In this document: positions 8,998 to 18,235 of the stretch, one piece after another
Layout: each line of letters begins with the position of its first letter
How positions within the stretch are numbered: position 1 is the stretch's first letter
Assembly: GCA_000967895.1 (NCBI GenBank)
Contig: FO203512.1
Coordinates: 2,069,350 to 2,133,349 of the forward strand
Reading direction: 5' to 3'
From: Oleispira antarctica RB-8
Lineage (GTDB): Bacteria > Pseudomonadota > Gammaproteobacteria > Pseudomonadales > Oceanobacteraceae
Length of the DNA stretch: 64,000 bases
The notes under the pieces: generated by a model
What the model was told of the DNA's origin: nothing
Seen by the model: the letters and a program-made list of their open reading frames with translations, nothing else
Database searches by the model: none
Made by a program: the position numbers and the translations under genes

Positions 8998-9744
8998 ATG
9001 CGCAGTCGATATCTCAATATGCATAAGAGTTTAGGCTTTACCCTATTAGAAGTTATGATCGCTATTTCTATTACGGCATTAATCGGCATTGCTTCGACCA
9101 ACTTACTCAGCAATATTATTGAAACTAAAAAAATAACGGACATTCGCTCAGATCAACTGACCACGCTGCAGCGCTTTAATCAGTTTGTCAGCCGTGATGT
9201 TGAGCAAATTATTAACCGGGGTATTCGTGACCAATATGGGGATCCTCAGCCCGCCATCATTATTGATGGCCCAGACTATTTAGCGGAATGGACTCGGCTA
9301 GGATGGCGAAATAGCCCTATCAGTGAAGACCCAAGAGCCATTATTCAGCGAGTTGCTTTTCAAATATTTGATATTAACGATGAAGAATGCGAACAAGCCA
9401 AGCTGCGCTTGCAGGACTGGGGAAATTTAGAGCCAGAAGGCTATTGCTTAGTGCGCTATTTCTGGCCTGTACTTGATCGTGCGGGAGATACCGAGGCCAA
9501 AACTCAGATTATTTTGGATCTAGTAGAATCTTTAGAAATTGAAATTTTAGCCACAGAGAATATTAAAGCGAGCAGTTCTATTAATGCTCAAGCTCAGCCC
9601 GCTGCGAGCAACTGGTACAGTCAATGGCCTAATTTACAAACAGGCACTAACCCTGAAATCCCCACCGCCATGCGTTGGAAATTAACGTTACCCAAATTGG
9701 GTGAAATCGAACGCTTATGGCTACTGGCTTATGATGATCAATAA
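8998..9744 (+). CDS. gspJ: Type II secretion minor pseudopilin GspJ
   Basis: Minor pseudopilin, 248 aa. Cleavage site G13|F14 in SLGFTLLEVMIAISITALI with Glu at +5. The downstream segment RFNQFVSRDVEQIINR matches the GspJ pattern of a conserved D-x-E/Q after the helix. Gene order I-J-K supports the identity. Its end overlaps the start of gspK. Confidence 0.92.
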   Translation: MRSRYLNMHKSLGFTLLEVMIAISITALIGIASTNLLSNIIETKKITDIRSDQLTTLQRFNQFVSRDVEQIINRGIRDQYGDPQPAIIIDGPDYLAEWTRLGWRNSPISEDPRAIIQRVAFQIFDINDEECEQAKLRLQDWGNLEPEGYCLVRYFWPVLDRAGDTEAKTQIILDLVESLEIEILATENIKASSSINAQAQPAASNWYSQWPNLQTGTNPEIPTAMRWKLTLPKLGEIERLWLLAYDDQ

Positions 9745-10813
9745 CCTTACTCAGCCGCGTGCGATCAGTCAGCAAGGTGGCCTAGCACTGATATCGGTAC
9801 TGCTGATTTTTGCTATTGTCTCTGTGCTTGCGACCTCAATGATTGAGCGCCAAAGCTTAGATATTCAACGCAGTGGTAACTTACAAGCCCTGCAGCAAGC
9901 AAGGGCTTATAGTAGTGGTATTGAGTATGCTGTGCGCTCAGGATTACGCTTAGATTATGATAACAATGCGGAAGTGGATCATTTATTAGAAGAGTGGGCG
10001 ACCCCGCATACTTACCCGCTGCAGCCCGGTAGTGCTGAGATTCAAATCATTGATGCTCAATCGCGCTTTAATCTTAATAGCCTGCATAAAACGGCGACCA
10101 ATAGACCCGCTCAGATTCAAAGATTCAAAAACTTATTGAACGAGCTAGGCCTAGATCCAACGATCGCGGATCGCACCCAAAAATTCATGGATGAAGACAG
10201 CATGGTTGATAACGATTACTTGGCGGCAGAGGTCCCGTACCGAGCAAGCTATGCGCTGTTTAAGCATCCGTCTGAGTTATTACTCATAGAAGATGTTGAC
10301 GCTCAAAGTTATCGTAAGCTGGTGCCTTATATTACAGCCTTGCCAGTTGCCGCAACGATTAATATTAATACCGCCAGCGACAAAGTCTTGGCGGCACTTT
10401 CGACTAGCTGGTCTTTATCCGATGCAGATACTGTTATTGGCAACCGTGGCGAAAAAGGCTTTGCCAAGGTTGATGATTTTTGGTCCTCGGCCGAAGTTCA
10501 ACCATTCACCGGCAGTGCAAATAATAACTCAACCTCTGGTAATCAAAATACCAAGGAAGTATGGGATAAGGCTGATTTCAGTGTAAACTCTCAATACTTT
10601 GAGGTTTTTGCAAAAGTCACGTTAGCAGAGCGTATTGCAACAATTGAAATGCTTATTTATCGCAACGCTCAAACTGGAGAGATGCGTACTCATTATCGAG
10701 ATTACTCTCGAACAGAGGCACGACTTCCGATAGTAAATAATTCTAATAGTAATGCTGCAGGCAATGCTATCAATAATAATAGCAATACTACCCAAGGTAG
10801 TGGCGGCATTTAG
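9731..10813 (+). CDS. gspK: Type II secretion minor pseudopilin GspK
   Basis: Largest minor pseudopilin, which caps the pseudopilus. The hydrophobic helix follows QQGGLALISVLLIFAIVSV and lacks the +5 Glu, as expected for GspK. The family features INTASDKVLAAL (helix-hairpin-helix-like) and RFNLNSL are present. The frame is open from 9701, but the paired ATGs at 9731/9734 give a leader of normal length; overlap with gspJ is about 14 bases. The last ~25 residues are a low-complexity Asn/Ser/Gly tail (from about 10730) not typical of the family. Confidence 0.92.
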   Translation: MMINNLTQPRAISQQGGLALISVLLIFAIVSVLATSMIERQSLDIQRSGNLQALQQARAYSSGIEYAVRSGLRLDYDNNAEVDHLLEEWATPHTYPLQPGSAEIQIIDAQSRFNLNSLHKTATNRPAQIQRFKNLLNELGLDPTIADRTQKFMDEDSMVDNDYLAAEVPYRASYALFKHPSELLLIEDVDAQSYRKLVPYITALPVAATININTASDKVLAALSTSWSLSDADTVIGNRGEKGFAKVDDFWSSAEVQPFTGSANNNSTSGNQNTKEVWDKADFSVNSQYFEVFAKVTLAERIATIEMLIYRNAQTGEMRTHYRDYSRTEARLPIVNNSNSNAAGNAINNNSNTTQGSGGI

Positions 10814-10835
10814 ATACAAGTTTTAGGCTGAAATA

Positions 10836-12071
10836 ATGGAAACAGTTGCAGTACGTTGGAGTGTAGAATCAGAAACTTGGTTTGTTTCGCCTCTCTCGCC
10901 AATACAAGAAGAAGGCCAAGCAAGCGGAAGCAAACAATGGGTTCCTTTGGATGAGTGGGCCGGTGAACAAGAGGATTTGTCACAGTTACGCTTTATTCTA
11001 CAGGGCGAAAACTACGTTTGTCGCTGGCTAACATTACCGGGAGTACAAGGAAGGCACCTACCTAAAGCCTTACCCTTTGCGCTCGAAGAAAGCCTAATTG
11101 AAGATATTAGCCACTACCACCTAGTCACTGCAGGCAAAATTGGAAAATTTACTCACCGCGTTTATTGCAGTCTAGCCGATAATTTTAATCGTCTCTTAGA
11201 AGCCTGTGACTTGCGCCACATTAAATTACGCCAGCTTATTCCAGAAACCAGCTTAATTCCTGACAACAGCTTGGTTCATGATGGGCACTTTTGGTTAGTT
11301 AACATACCAGGGCTTAGCGAAGCTAAGATTCATGAATCTGCATTGTCTGCTTTTTTTGAAGGCTTATGCAATGGTTTAGCACTCGACTCTCAGCAAACGA
11401 TTACACTGATTGATTCTAATCTTGATACTGCAAATTTACTTAAAACCCAGATCGAGAGTAATTTTTCAGGTATTTTTAAATCAGTTAGCGTTCAACATGG
11501 GCGATTTTCGAGCCTAAGAGATGATGCGCTGTCGGCTAAATGCTGTGATTTATTGACCGCAGAATTCCGCCCAGCAGAACCTAAAAAGGACCAGCCTGCC
11601 GCTTGGTGGAAACCCCTCACGGCACTCGCAGCCTGTTGGCTAATATTCTCTTTTGCCGAAGTTAGCATTGAAAACAAACGCCTTATTGCCCAGCAAGAGC
11701 AGGTTAAAACCGAGACGATAGGGCTCTATAAACGCCTATTTCCCGGCGAACGTGTTCGCTTTTTAGAGCGCCAAATTCGCAGTAAAGTGAAGGGCGACAG
11801 TACGGTTGCAAGTGCGGGCGTGATGATCATGTTGTCGCAAGCAAGCAAGGCACTACAGCAAGATAATCTAAAGCAGACAATTCAGTGGCAAAGTTTTCGT
11901 TTTAACGACCGTCAAAATGAGTTAATCATCGATTTAACCTCCAAAACCCTTGCTCAACTCCAGAGTTACAAAGCCGCGATTGAACAGCAAGGTTTAACCG
12001 TCGAAATTGCACAAGCAACAAATGACGATAATGGTGTGAAAGGCCGTTTAAAAATTGGAGCTTCAGCATGA
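10836..12071 (+). CDS. gspL: Type II secretion assembly-platform protein GspL
   Basis: Bitopic inner-membrane protein that recruits GspE and pairs with GspM. 411 aa. The N-terminal cytoplasmic actin-like domain (about 1-240) contains the LPGVQGRHLPKALPFALEE segment typical of GspL. One transmembrane helix follows near 260-277 (LTALAACWLIFSFAEV), then a periplasmic ferredoxin-like domain. The stop overlaps the gspM start by four bases (ATGA). Confidence 0.93.
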   Translation: METVAVRWSVESETWFVSPLSPIQEEGQASGSKQWVPLDEWAGEQEDLSQLRFILQGENYVCRWLTLPGVQGRHLPKALPFALEESLIEDISHYHLVTAGKIGKFTHRVYCSLADNFNRLLEACDLRHIKLRQLIPETSLIPDNSLVHDGHFWLVNIPGLSEAKIHESALSAFFEGLCNGLALDSQQTITLIDSNLDTANLLKTQIESNFSGIFKSVSVQHGRFSSLRDDALSAKCCDLLTAEFRPAEPKKDQPAAWWKPLTALAACWLIFSFAEVSIENKRLIAQQEQVKTETIGLYKRLFPGERVRFLERQIRSKVKGDSTVASAGVMIMLSQASKALQQDNLKQTIQWQSFRFNDRQNELIIDLTSKTLAQLQSYKAAIEQQGLTVEIAQATNDDNGVKGRLKIGASA

Positions 12072-12604
12072 AAAAACTACAGCAACAGGTAATAGTCGGC
12101 TGGCATGATAGCCGTCAAAAATTGAAAAAACTGCCTCCCGTTGTCAGTTTCAATCTTTGGTATGGCAGCCAAAGTGGGCGGGATCAGAAAATCGTTAAAG
12201 CTATTTCCGCCTTTATCGCTTTATGTCTCGTTATTGTGCTTTTTGTTCAGCCTTTTTTAGCCAAGCAAACACTCTACCAGGCGAAGCTGGATAAAAGCCT
12301 AGCAACATATGAACTACTGGCCAGTAATGCACATAAGTTCCAAGGGCAGGTATCCAGCGAACAAAGTAACGGCCCAATATTGGCCGTTGTTACTCAGCAG
12401 GCTAAGCAATCAAATATTAATTTAAAGCGTTTTGAACCCGATGGCGATGGTTTACGAATCTGGGTAGAAGACGCAATTTTTGATGATGCCATCCGCTGGC
12501 TAGAGGAACTAAATCAGAAGCACGGCATCCAAATTAAGCAAATTAATGTGGAGCGCAGTGCGGTACCGGGGCGTGTTGATCTGCGCGGTACATTATTTAA
12601 GTAA
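12068..12604 (+). CDS. gspM: Type II secretion protein GspM
   Basis: Partner of GspL in the inner-membrane platform, 178 aa. A short cytoplasmic N-terminus, one transmembrane helix near 46-64 (SAFIALCLVIVLFVQPF), then a periplasmic domain with the W(I/L)xxL-like pattern ending in a V-D-L-R-G-T-L tail common in GspM. ATGA overlap with gspL. Last gene of the operon; no gspN follows. Confidence 0.92.
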   Translation: MKKLQQQVIVGWHDSRQKLKKLPPVVSFNLWYGSQSGRDQKIVKAISAFIALCLVIVLFVQPFLAKQTLYQAKLDKSLATYELLASNAHKFQGQVSSEQSNGPILAVVTQQAKQSNINLKRFEPDGDGLRIWVEDAIFDDAIRWLEELNQKHGIQIKQINVERSAVPGRVDLRGTLFK

Positions 12605-12606
12605 TC

Positions 12607-12651
12607 TTTAATAGAGAGCATTAATGAAAGCCATTAAAACTCTCTATTAAA
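12607..12651 (+). terminator. Two-tier hairpin after gspM
   Basis: Outer perfect 12-bp arms TTTAATAGAGAG (12607-12618) and CTCTCTATTAAA (12640-12651) enclose inner arms TTAATG (12621-12626) and CATTAA (12632-12637) around a five-base loop. It begins three bases after the gspM stop. There is no T-tract after it, so it may act as an mRNA 3'-end stabiliser or a weak terminator. Confidence 0.55.
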
Positions 12652-12778
12652 CCTATCCGCTAAATTAATCTAAACTTCACACATCGTAATAAAGCCTGAC
12701 CTACTAATACATTAAATTAGCAGGCCGCTTTCAGTTAACAGATCGTTAATATTGCCTTATAGTTTTGGAGAACTCCTT

Positions 12779-14161
12779 TTGAATACAGAATTACAACATT
12801 TTGATCTAGTCGTTATCGGTGCCGGTTCTGGTGGTGTTCGCTCAGCACGTATGGCAGCAGCTCAGGGCAAAAAAGTTGCCATCATAGAAAACCGTTATTT
12901 AGGTGGCACCTGCGTTAACGTCGGCTGCGTACCGAAAAAGATGTTCGTCTACGCGTCTGAATATCGCGAAAAAATGGAAGAAGCAAAAGGCTTTGGTATT
13001 AATGGCCAGGTTAACGATTTTCACTGGCCAACATTGCGCGATAATAAAAGTAATGAAATTGCACGCCTTAACGGTATCTATGCCAATTTATTAACGGGCC
13101 CTGGTGCGACGATTTTTAATGGTACTGGTAGCCTTATTGATGCCAATACCGTTCATGTTAATGGTCAAGACGGCAGTCAGCAGGACGTTACCGCCGATAC
13201 TATCTTGATTGCCACCGGCAGTTGGCCTTTCAAGCCTGAAGTGCCAGGCGCTGAACACGCCATTACTTCGAATGAAGTATTCAGCCTAGAAGATGATGAA
13301 TTTCCTCTGCGCGCCCTAGTCGTTGGTGCAGGTTATATCGCGGTAGAATTCGCCGGTATTTTTAATGGCCTAGGTACTGAAACAACACTCGCGCTTCGTA
13401 AAGACCTAGTACTGCGCGGCTTCGATGATGATATTCGTGCATTTGTTCAAGGACAAATGATAGAAAAGGGTGTAAATATTCTCCCAGAAACCGAAGTCGA
13501 TCACATTGAAAAGCAAGCTGACGGTTCGCTAATGGTTTTCTATACCAATAATGAACAGCAAGAATTTGATCTTGTGCTGTATGCCACAGGTCGTCGACCA
13601 ATGACCGATGGTTTGAACTTAGAAAAGCTCGGTATTGACTTGAATTCCGACACAACTATCAAGGTCGATGATTTCTTCCAGACCAGTGTGCCTTCTGTCT
13701 ATGCCTTAGGTGATGTTATTGGTACTCCGCAATTAACACCCGTAGCCTTAGCCCAAGGCATGAAGTTTCTTGCTCATCAGTATCATGACGATACCGTGCC
13801 AATGAATTACGACAATATCCCAACAGCGGTATTCTGCCAGCCGAACATTGGCACCGTTGGCCCAACAGAAGACGAATGCAAGGCGCAAGGGATTGAGTTT
13901 GATGTGTATGAATCTAACTTCAAACCGTTAAAGCATACTATTTCGGGCATGAATGAGCGTACTTTAATGAAGTTGATCGTTAATAAAGCGAACAACAAAG
14001 TCATTGCGGCTCACATGGTGGGTCATGATGCGGGGGAAACAATTCAAGGGATTGCCGTTGCCATTACTGCTGGGGCTACTAAAGCAGATTTTGATGCCAC
14101 TATTGGGATTCACCCAACGTCGGCGGAAGAGTTTGTGACGATGCGATCGCCTCGGTCTTAA
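12779..14161 (+). CDS. gorA: Glutathione-disulfide reductase
   Basis: NADPH-dependent flavoenzyme that keeps glutathione reduced in the cytoplasm; 460 aa. FAD motif GAGSGG (15-20), redox disulfide GGTCVNVGC (C45/C50), NAD(P) fold VVGAGYIAVEFAG, Arg residues in LRKDLVLRGFD that select NADPH, and C-terminal HPTSAEEF with the catalytic His. The frame is open from 12752, but TTG at 12779 with GGAG at 12767-12770 gives the family-typical N-terminus. A second hairpin-like segment (GCCTG 12694-12698, CAGGC 12721-12725) lies upstream. Convergent with rapA. Confidence 0.95.
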   Translation: MNTELQHFDLVVIGAGSGGVRSARMAAAQGKKVAIIENRYLGGTCVNVGCVPKKMFVYASEYREKMEEAKGFGINGQVNDFHWPTLRDNKSNEIARLNGIYANLLTGPGATIFNGTGSLIDANTVHVNGQDGSQQDVTADTILIATGSWPFKPEVPGAEHAITSNEVFSLEDDEFPLRALVVGAGYIAVEFAGIFNGLGTETTLALRKDLVLRGFDDDIRAFVQGQMIEKGVNILPETEVDHIEKQADGSLMVFYTNNEQQEFDLVLYATGRRPMTDGLNLEKLGIDLNSDTTIKVDDFFQTSVPSVYALGDVIGTPQLTPVALAQGMKFLAHQYHDDTVPMNYDNIPTAVFCQPNIGTVGPTEDECKAQGIEFDVYESNFKPLKHTISGMNERTLMKLIVNKANNKVIAAHMVGHDAGETIQGIAVAITAGATKADFDATIGIHPTSAEEFVTMRSPRS

Positions 14162-14177
14162 TATTGATTTTGCTGTG

Positions 14178-14216
14178 AAAGTTAATCAGGCTCTTTTGAG
14201 CCTGATTAACTTCTTA
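14178..14216. terminator. Bidirectional terminator between gorA and rapA
   Basis: Perfect 13-bp stem GTTAATCAGGCTC / GAGCCTGATTAAC (14181-14193 and 14198-14210) with a TTTT loop, between the stops of two convergent genes. Short T- and A-rich flanks on each side (TTCTT; GAAA) fit use in both directions. Confidence 0.85.
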
Positions 14217-14228
14217 TAGCTGAGCAGT

Positions 14229-17009
14229 TTACCCGCAGAAAACTATTCGGATGTTATCCATCTTATAGTTCGCTTGGCTAATTGCTTGCTGAAGTGCTTC
14301 TTTCTTCTGCTGTAACAACTCAATCTCACTGTCGCGGATATTGCGGTTGGTTTTCTGCAATTCCTGCAGGCGTAGAATTTCGCCATCTAATTCAATAGAC
14401 ATGTGCTTAGCACCCAAAGCCAACTGCTTTGGTAGCTGAGCTTCTGCGGCTTCTTTGGCAATCTTCAACGACTTTTTAATGCCTGCTTCAACACGCTTCA
14501 CAAGACCCGTCGCAGTAGCGCGCTTAAGATCTTCTGGAAAATCCAAATAATCAGGCTCGTTGAATTCAACCTTGCCTTCAGGATCTACCGCAATGTGTAT
14601 TCCTTCAGCAGGTAAATAACGCTGAATCTGTAACGACTTAGGCGCTTGACTTTCCAAGGTGTATTGCGCTTGAAAGTAGAAGTCGCCGGTAGAGAACTGA
14701 TGATTCTCAACATACGCTACGTTCGAATTACCATGATCTTCTGACAAAATCAGATCAAGAGCACCCACAATCAATGGATGTTCCCAAGTGAAAAACTGAA
14801 CGTCATCACGAGCAACTGCCACATCACGACGACAAGTATAGGTTAAGCCATCTTCTGGTAAATGCGGGAAGTAGCTCGTTAACATGTGATCCCCAGGCAT
14901 AAGGATAAAGCAATGATGACTGTGATCTTGTTGAATAATGCCGTAAACATCACAAACCTGCTCTAAGAAACTCGGCAATACGGCTTGATCAAGTCTGTCA
15001 TCGGCCAGAATTCGATCCAACAACGCTTTCGATTTCTGAGGGTCGCAAGACTGCAATTCTAATAAACGGTCACGACCCTGCTCTAGTTCTTGCTGTTGAG
15101 CTTCACGTTCGGGAATCAGTGCATCAACCAAGCTATGCAAATTCGATACGTTAGGGCTCTCAAGAGCTGCTGTCATCTGAGTATGATGATGATTCAATAA
15201 CGACTGTGCAAGCGGGTTAGGGTGGCTGAATACGTCAACACCCTGATTCAACAGCTCGAACAAACGCTCAGAAGCGTGATTTTCAAAGTATGGGATATGC
15301 AGCTGGATATCAAACTTCTGACCGATACGGTCAAGACGACCGATACGCTGTTCGATTAAATCGCAGTTGTCTGGCAGATCAAATAAAACTAAGTGACGAG
15401 CGAATTGGAAGTTACGGCCTTCACTGCCGATTTCACTGCAAAGAAGGATTTGAGCACCGCCTTCTTGTTCAGCAAAATAAGCCGCTGCGCGGTCACGCTC
15501 AATCATATCCATATCTTCATGGAAAACGGCACAAGGGGTGCCGTACTTTTCCCACAAAGCACGTTCGATTTGTAAGACGGTCTTCTGTTGATGGGTAATC
15601 AATAAGAACTTCTCGCCCTTATTTGCCTTAATCAGCTCATTAATCCAATCAATACGCGGATCAACACTTTCCCAATCAGCAACTTCACGCTCAGGATATA
15701 AACCCTCGACGCCTGTTAAGCCCTGATAAGCTTCAGGCAAGATAAAGGGCTGCGCAATCACTTCACGATTAGGAAAACCTTCCATTGCGCTTCGTGTATT
15801 GCGAAACATCACGCGGCCAGTGCCATGTTGATCAATTAACTGCTTGATCCAGGCTTGTGCTTGCTCGGTTTCAGGTTGAGCAGGAATATCTTGATTCAAT
15901 AACGCTTTCAGCGCTTTACGCTCATCATCCGTTAATTCGCTACCCGACAATAAAGACTGAGCGGCATTTGCCACAGGCTGAAACTGAGATTGCTCTTGAA
16001 TAAATTCTTCTAAGTTATGAAAACGTTCAGGATCCAATAAGCGTAAACGGGCGAAATGACCTTCCATCCCTAGCTGTTCTGGCGTTGCTGTTAGCAATAA
16101 TAAACCTGGGCATTCATGCGCTAAAGACTCAACTAAGCCATAGCTTTCATCGTGAGACTGAGGCGACCAACCTAGATGATGCGCTTCATCAACCACAACC
16201 ATATCCCAGCCCGCCGACAAAATTTGCTCGCGACGTTTAGGATCATTAGCAACGGCGTTTAAAGGCGCCAATACCAGTTGCTGTTGTAAATAAGGATTGC
16301 CGCCGTTTTCTTGATCTTCTAATGCCAAACAACGGCCTTCATCTAAGACACTGAAGCGTAAATTAAAGCGACGAACCATCTCGACTAACCACTGGTGAGT
16401 TAGGGCTTCTGGTAATAATACCAAAACACGCTCAATACGTTCGCTTAATAAAAGACTGTGCATAATCATGCCAGCTTCAATCGTCTTACCTAAACCAACT
16501 TCGTCAGCAAGCAAAACACGCGGCGCTTCACGACTAGAGACTTCATTGGCAATAAATAACTGGTGCGGAAGTAGGGTGGTACGACTTCCGACTAAGCCAT
16601 AGTGCTTACGCTCTTGCAGCTTGCTCTTCATTTGCAGTGCGCGTAAACGCAACTCGTAAGCCTTACTGTTATCAACCTGGCCGGCTAATAAGCGCTCTGA
16701 CGCTTGGCTCAGTTGAATGTGTCCGCTTAACTGAGTTTCGGGAATGATACGGTCGGCATCGCCATAAAACAAAATACCGTTCATTTCTTGAATTTCAGTA
16801 ATCGTCAACTTAGTGCCATCTTCTAATAAGACAGTATCTTCGATATTGAATTTAATACGAGTAAGGGGTGCTTGTTCTTTTGAATAGCGCCTAACCTCAT
16901 CTGCCACTGGGAATAGAATCGCCACCTGGCGGAAATTTACTTCTTGAACCATCCCTAGGCCTAAATCGGACTCCGTGTCACTGATCCAACGCTGACCAAC
17001 TTCAAACAT
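14229..17009 (-). CDS. rapA: RNA polymerase-associated ATPase RapA
   Basis: Swi2/Snf2-type ATPase that recycles RNA polymerase from stalled or post-termination complexes. 926 aa from ATG at 17009, where MFEVGQRWISDTESDLGLG matches the enterobacterial RapA N-terminus and a GGAG site lies upstream; the frame stays open to 17048. Motif I is LLADEVGLGKT, motif II VVDEAHHL, and the helicase C-lobe contains IGSEGRNFQFARHLVLFDLP and IGRLDRIGQ. The C-terminal Rap domain follows. Single-gene unit, convergent with gorA. Confidence 0.96.
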   Translation of the reverse strand: MFEVGQRWISDTESDLGLGMVQEVNFRQVAILFPVADEVRRYSKEQAPLTRIKFNIEDTVLLEDGTKLTITEIQEMNGILFYGDADRIIPETQLSGHIQLSQASERLLAGQVDNSKAYELRLRALQMKSKLQERKHYGLVGSRTTLLPHQLFIANEVSSREAPRVLLADEVGLGKTIEAGMIMHSLLLSERIERVLVLLPEALTHQWLVEMVRRFNLRFSVLDEGRCLALEDQENGGNPYLQQQLVLAPLNAVANDPKRREQILSAGWDMVVVDEAHHLGWSPQSHDESYGLVESLAHECPGLLLLTATPEQLGMEGHFARLRLLDPERFHNLEEFIQEQSQFQPVANAAQSLLSGSELTDDERKALKALLNQDIPAQPETEQAQAWIKQLIDQHGTGRVMFRNTRSAMEGFPNREVIAQPFILPEAYQGLTGVEGLYPEREVADWESVDPRIDWINELIKANKGEKFLLITHQQKTVLQIERALWEKYGTPCAVFHEDMDMIERDRAAAYFAEQEGGAQILLCSEIGSEGRNFQFARHLVLFDLPDNCDLIEQRIGRLDRIGQKFDIQLHIPYFENHASERLFELLNQGVDVFSHPNPLAQSLLNHHHTQMTAALESPNVSNLHSLVDALIPEREAQQQELEQGRDRLLELQSCDPQKSKALLDRILADDRLDQAVLPSFLEQVCDVYGIIQQDHSHHCFILMPGDHMLTSYFPHLPEDGLTYTCRRDVAVARDDVQFFTWEHPLIVGALDLILSEDHGNSNVAYVENHQFSTGDFYFQAQYTLESQAPKSLQIQRYLPAEGIHIAVDPEGKVEFNEPDYLDFPEDLKRATATGLVKRVEAGIKKSLKIAKEAAEAQLPKQLALGAKHMSIELDGEILRLQELQKTNRNIRDSEIELLQQKKEALQQAISQANYKMDNIRIVFCG

Positions 17010-17206
17010 GCGCCACTTACTCCAAATCTTAAAAATTATGCCGCGCATTTTAAAGGATGATACGCTGCAAAGACAGGGGGTATACGCCTGTTATTGATTA
17101 ATCATAGATAAAAATGAGCTTTAGCCATTATTTCCACTTAGATTGTATTGAACTAGTCTATTTAGACAGGCGATTATTATGCGATTCAAACGATGAGTGC
17201 TAAAAC

Positions 17207-17599
17207 ATGACGACGCAGCACGATAAGATAAACGGTGTAGCTTCTGAGTTGTCAGGAGCTGAATTAGTGTGGGGTGAGACACGTACCATTCAGCGTTTGG
17301 GTGGGCAGAGAGCGCTCATTGAAAAACTGGTGATTTTATTCCTTCGAGATGCACCCGAGCAAATGGAGCAAGCCCTTAATGGCATAGAGCAACAGAATTA
17401 TGACAATAGTCATATCGCCATGCATTCATTAAAAGGGACATCTGCAAACTTTTGCACCGTACGCTTCGAGTCTATTTGCGCTGAGTTATTAGATGCGCTA
17501 AAACATCGTGATTGGCCACAAGCAACGATTATTCATGGTGAGTTATCGATTGAGTATTTGAGTCTGGAAAGGGAGTTTAAGAAATTTCTTGGGCATTAG
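17207..17599 (+). CDS. Stand-alone histidine phosphotransfer (Hpt) protein
   Basis: 130-aa cytoplasmic Hpt domain that would shuttle phosphoryl groups between hybrid kinases and response regulators. The signature AMHSLKGTSANF places the phospho-acceptor at His73, followed by the expected helix. No kinase or regulator lies next to it, so its partner is encoded elsewhere. ATG start; upstream region shared with rapA promoter. Family is clear, pathway unknown. Confidence 0.85.
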   Translation: MTTQHDKINGVASELSGAELVWGETRTIQRLGGQRALIEKLVILFLRDAPEQMEQALNGIEQQNYDNSHIAMHSLKGTSANFCTVRFESICAELLDALKHRDWPQATIIHGELSIEYLSLEREFKKFLGH

Positions 17600-17740
17600 A
17601 TATCTAAGTGAATGCAGCTGACTACTGATGGCTTTAGATGAGCGCTAATCAGTATTAAACATTGGTTGGTCGTAGCTGAAGGATAATTGCAGAAAGGTAG
17701 AAATGCTTAGAGTTTTGGCCTTCTTTTATATACTCTATAT

Positions 17741-17764
17741 TTCCGATAATTGTTATTATCGGAA
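17741..17764. repeat. Perfect 10-bp inverted repeat
   Basis: TTCCGATAAT (17741-17750), four-base spacer TGTT, ATTATCGGAA (17755-17764). The same 10-mer recurs alone at 18121-18130. It may be a regulator-binding site or a weak hairpin; there is no T-tract. Confidence 0.6.
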
Positions 17765-18120
17765 TAACTAAGACCATGCGACTACAAAGCCTTTGAGTAC
17801 CCAAGTAGACTGAAATGCAGTCGATTATTGTAATCTCATCTTTAATCAATATGTAATCAATGTGACCATCGCGCCGAAATTCATTTCACTTTTCCTGCCG
17901 ATATTTGTAGTTGTTCACCTTTAGCGCCAAACTCAATAAATAGAAAATATACTATTTATTATCAATAGCTTACATATACTAATTAATGTTAAATCTAGAA
18001 ATAATAAAAGCAATTTTAACTGGATTTTTTGCAGACGCTGCAGCGTGTCGATTCAGCGGATCTTACAACTTCAATACCACTGGATGTTTAAAACGCTCAA
18101 TATGCGCCTCACTTTCATAA

Positions 18121-18130
18121 TTCCGATAAT
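18121..18130 (+). repeat. Third copy of TTCCGATAAT
   Basis: Exact copy of the arm of the inverted repeat at 17741-17764, about 105 bases upstream of the recombinase start. In its context (ATAATTCCGATAATTAT) it is partly self-complementary. Confidence 0.5.
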
Positions 18131-18235
18131 TATGCGACCATTGGTTATTCAGCATTAATCAACACCCGTAATTAGCGGTTAAATTAACAGTAAAACGCCA
18201 CCACCAATAACAATCAATAACGGCACAAGCCCTTT

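Larger units (their letters stand above)
17600..18235. other. Noncoding region upstream of the first tyrosine recombinase
   Basis: 636 bp, strongly AT-rich around 17930-18020, with no convincing gene. It holds three copies of the 10-mer TTCCGATAAT (17741, inverted at 17755, and 18121) and a 12-bp palindrome ACGCTGCAGCGT at 18035-18046. A small reverse-strand frame at 17655-17849 has no recognisable features. The region may hold promoter and binding sites of the recombinase module and could mark its left boundary. Confidence 0.5.

Noticed and set aside
17655-17849. 64-aa reverse-strand reading frame after the Hpt gene
   Set aside because: It contains the 10-bp inverted repeat, has no ribosome-binding site and resembles no known protein.
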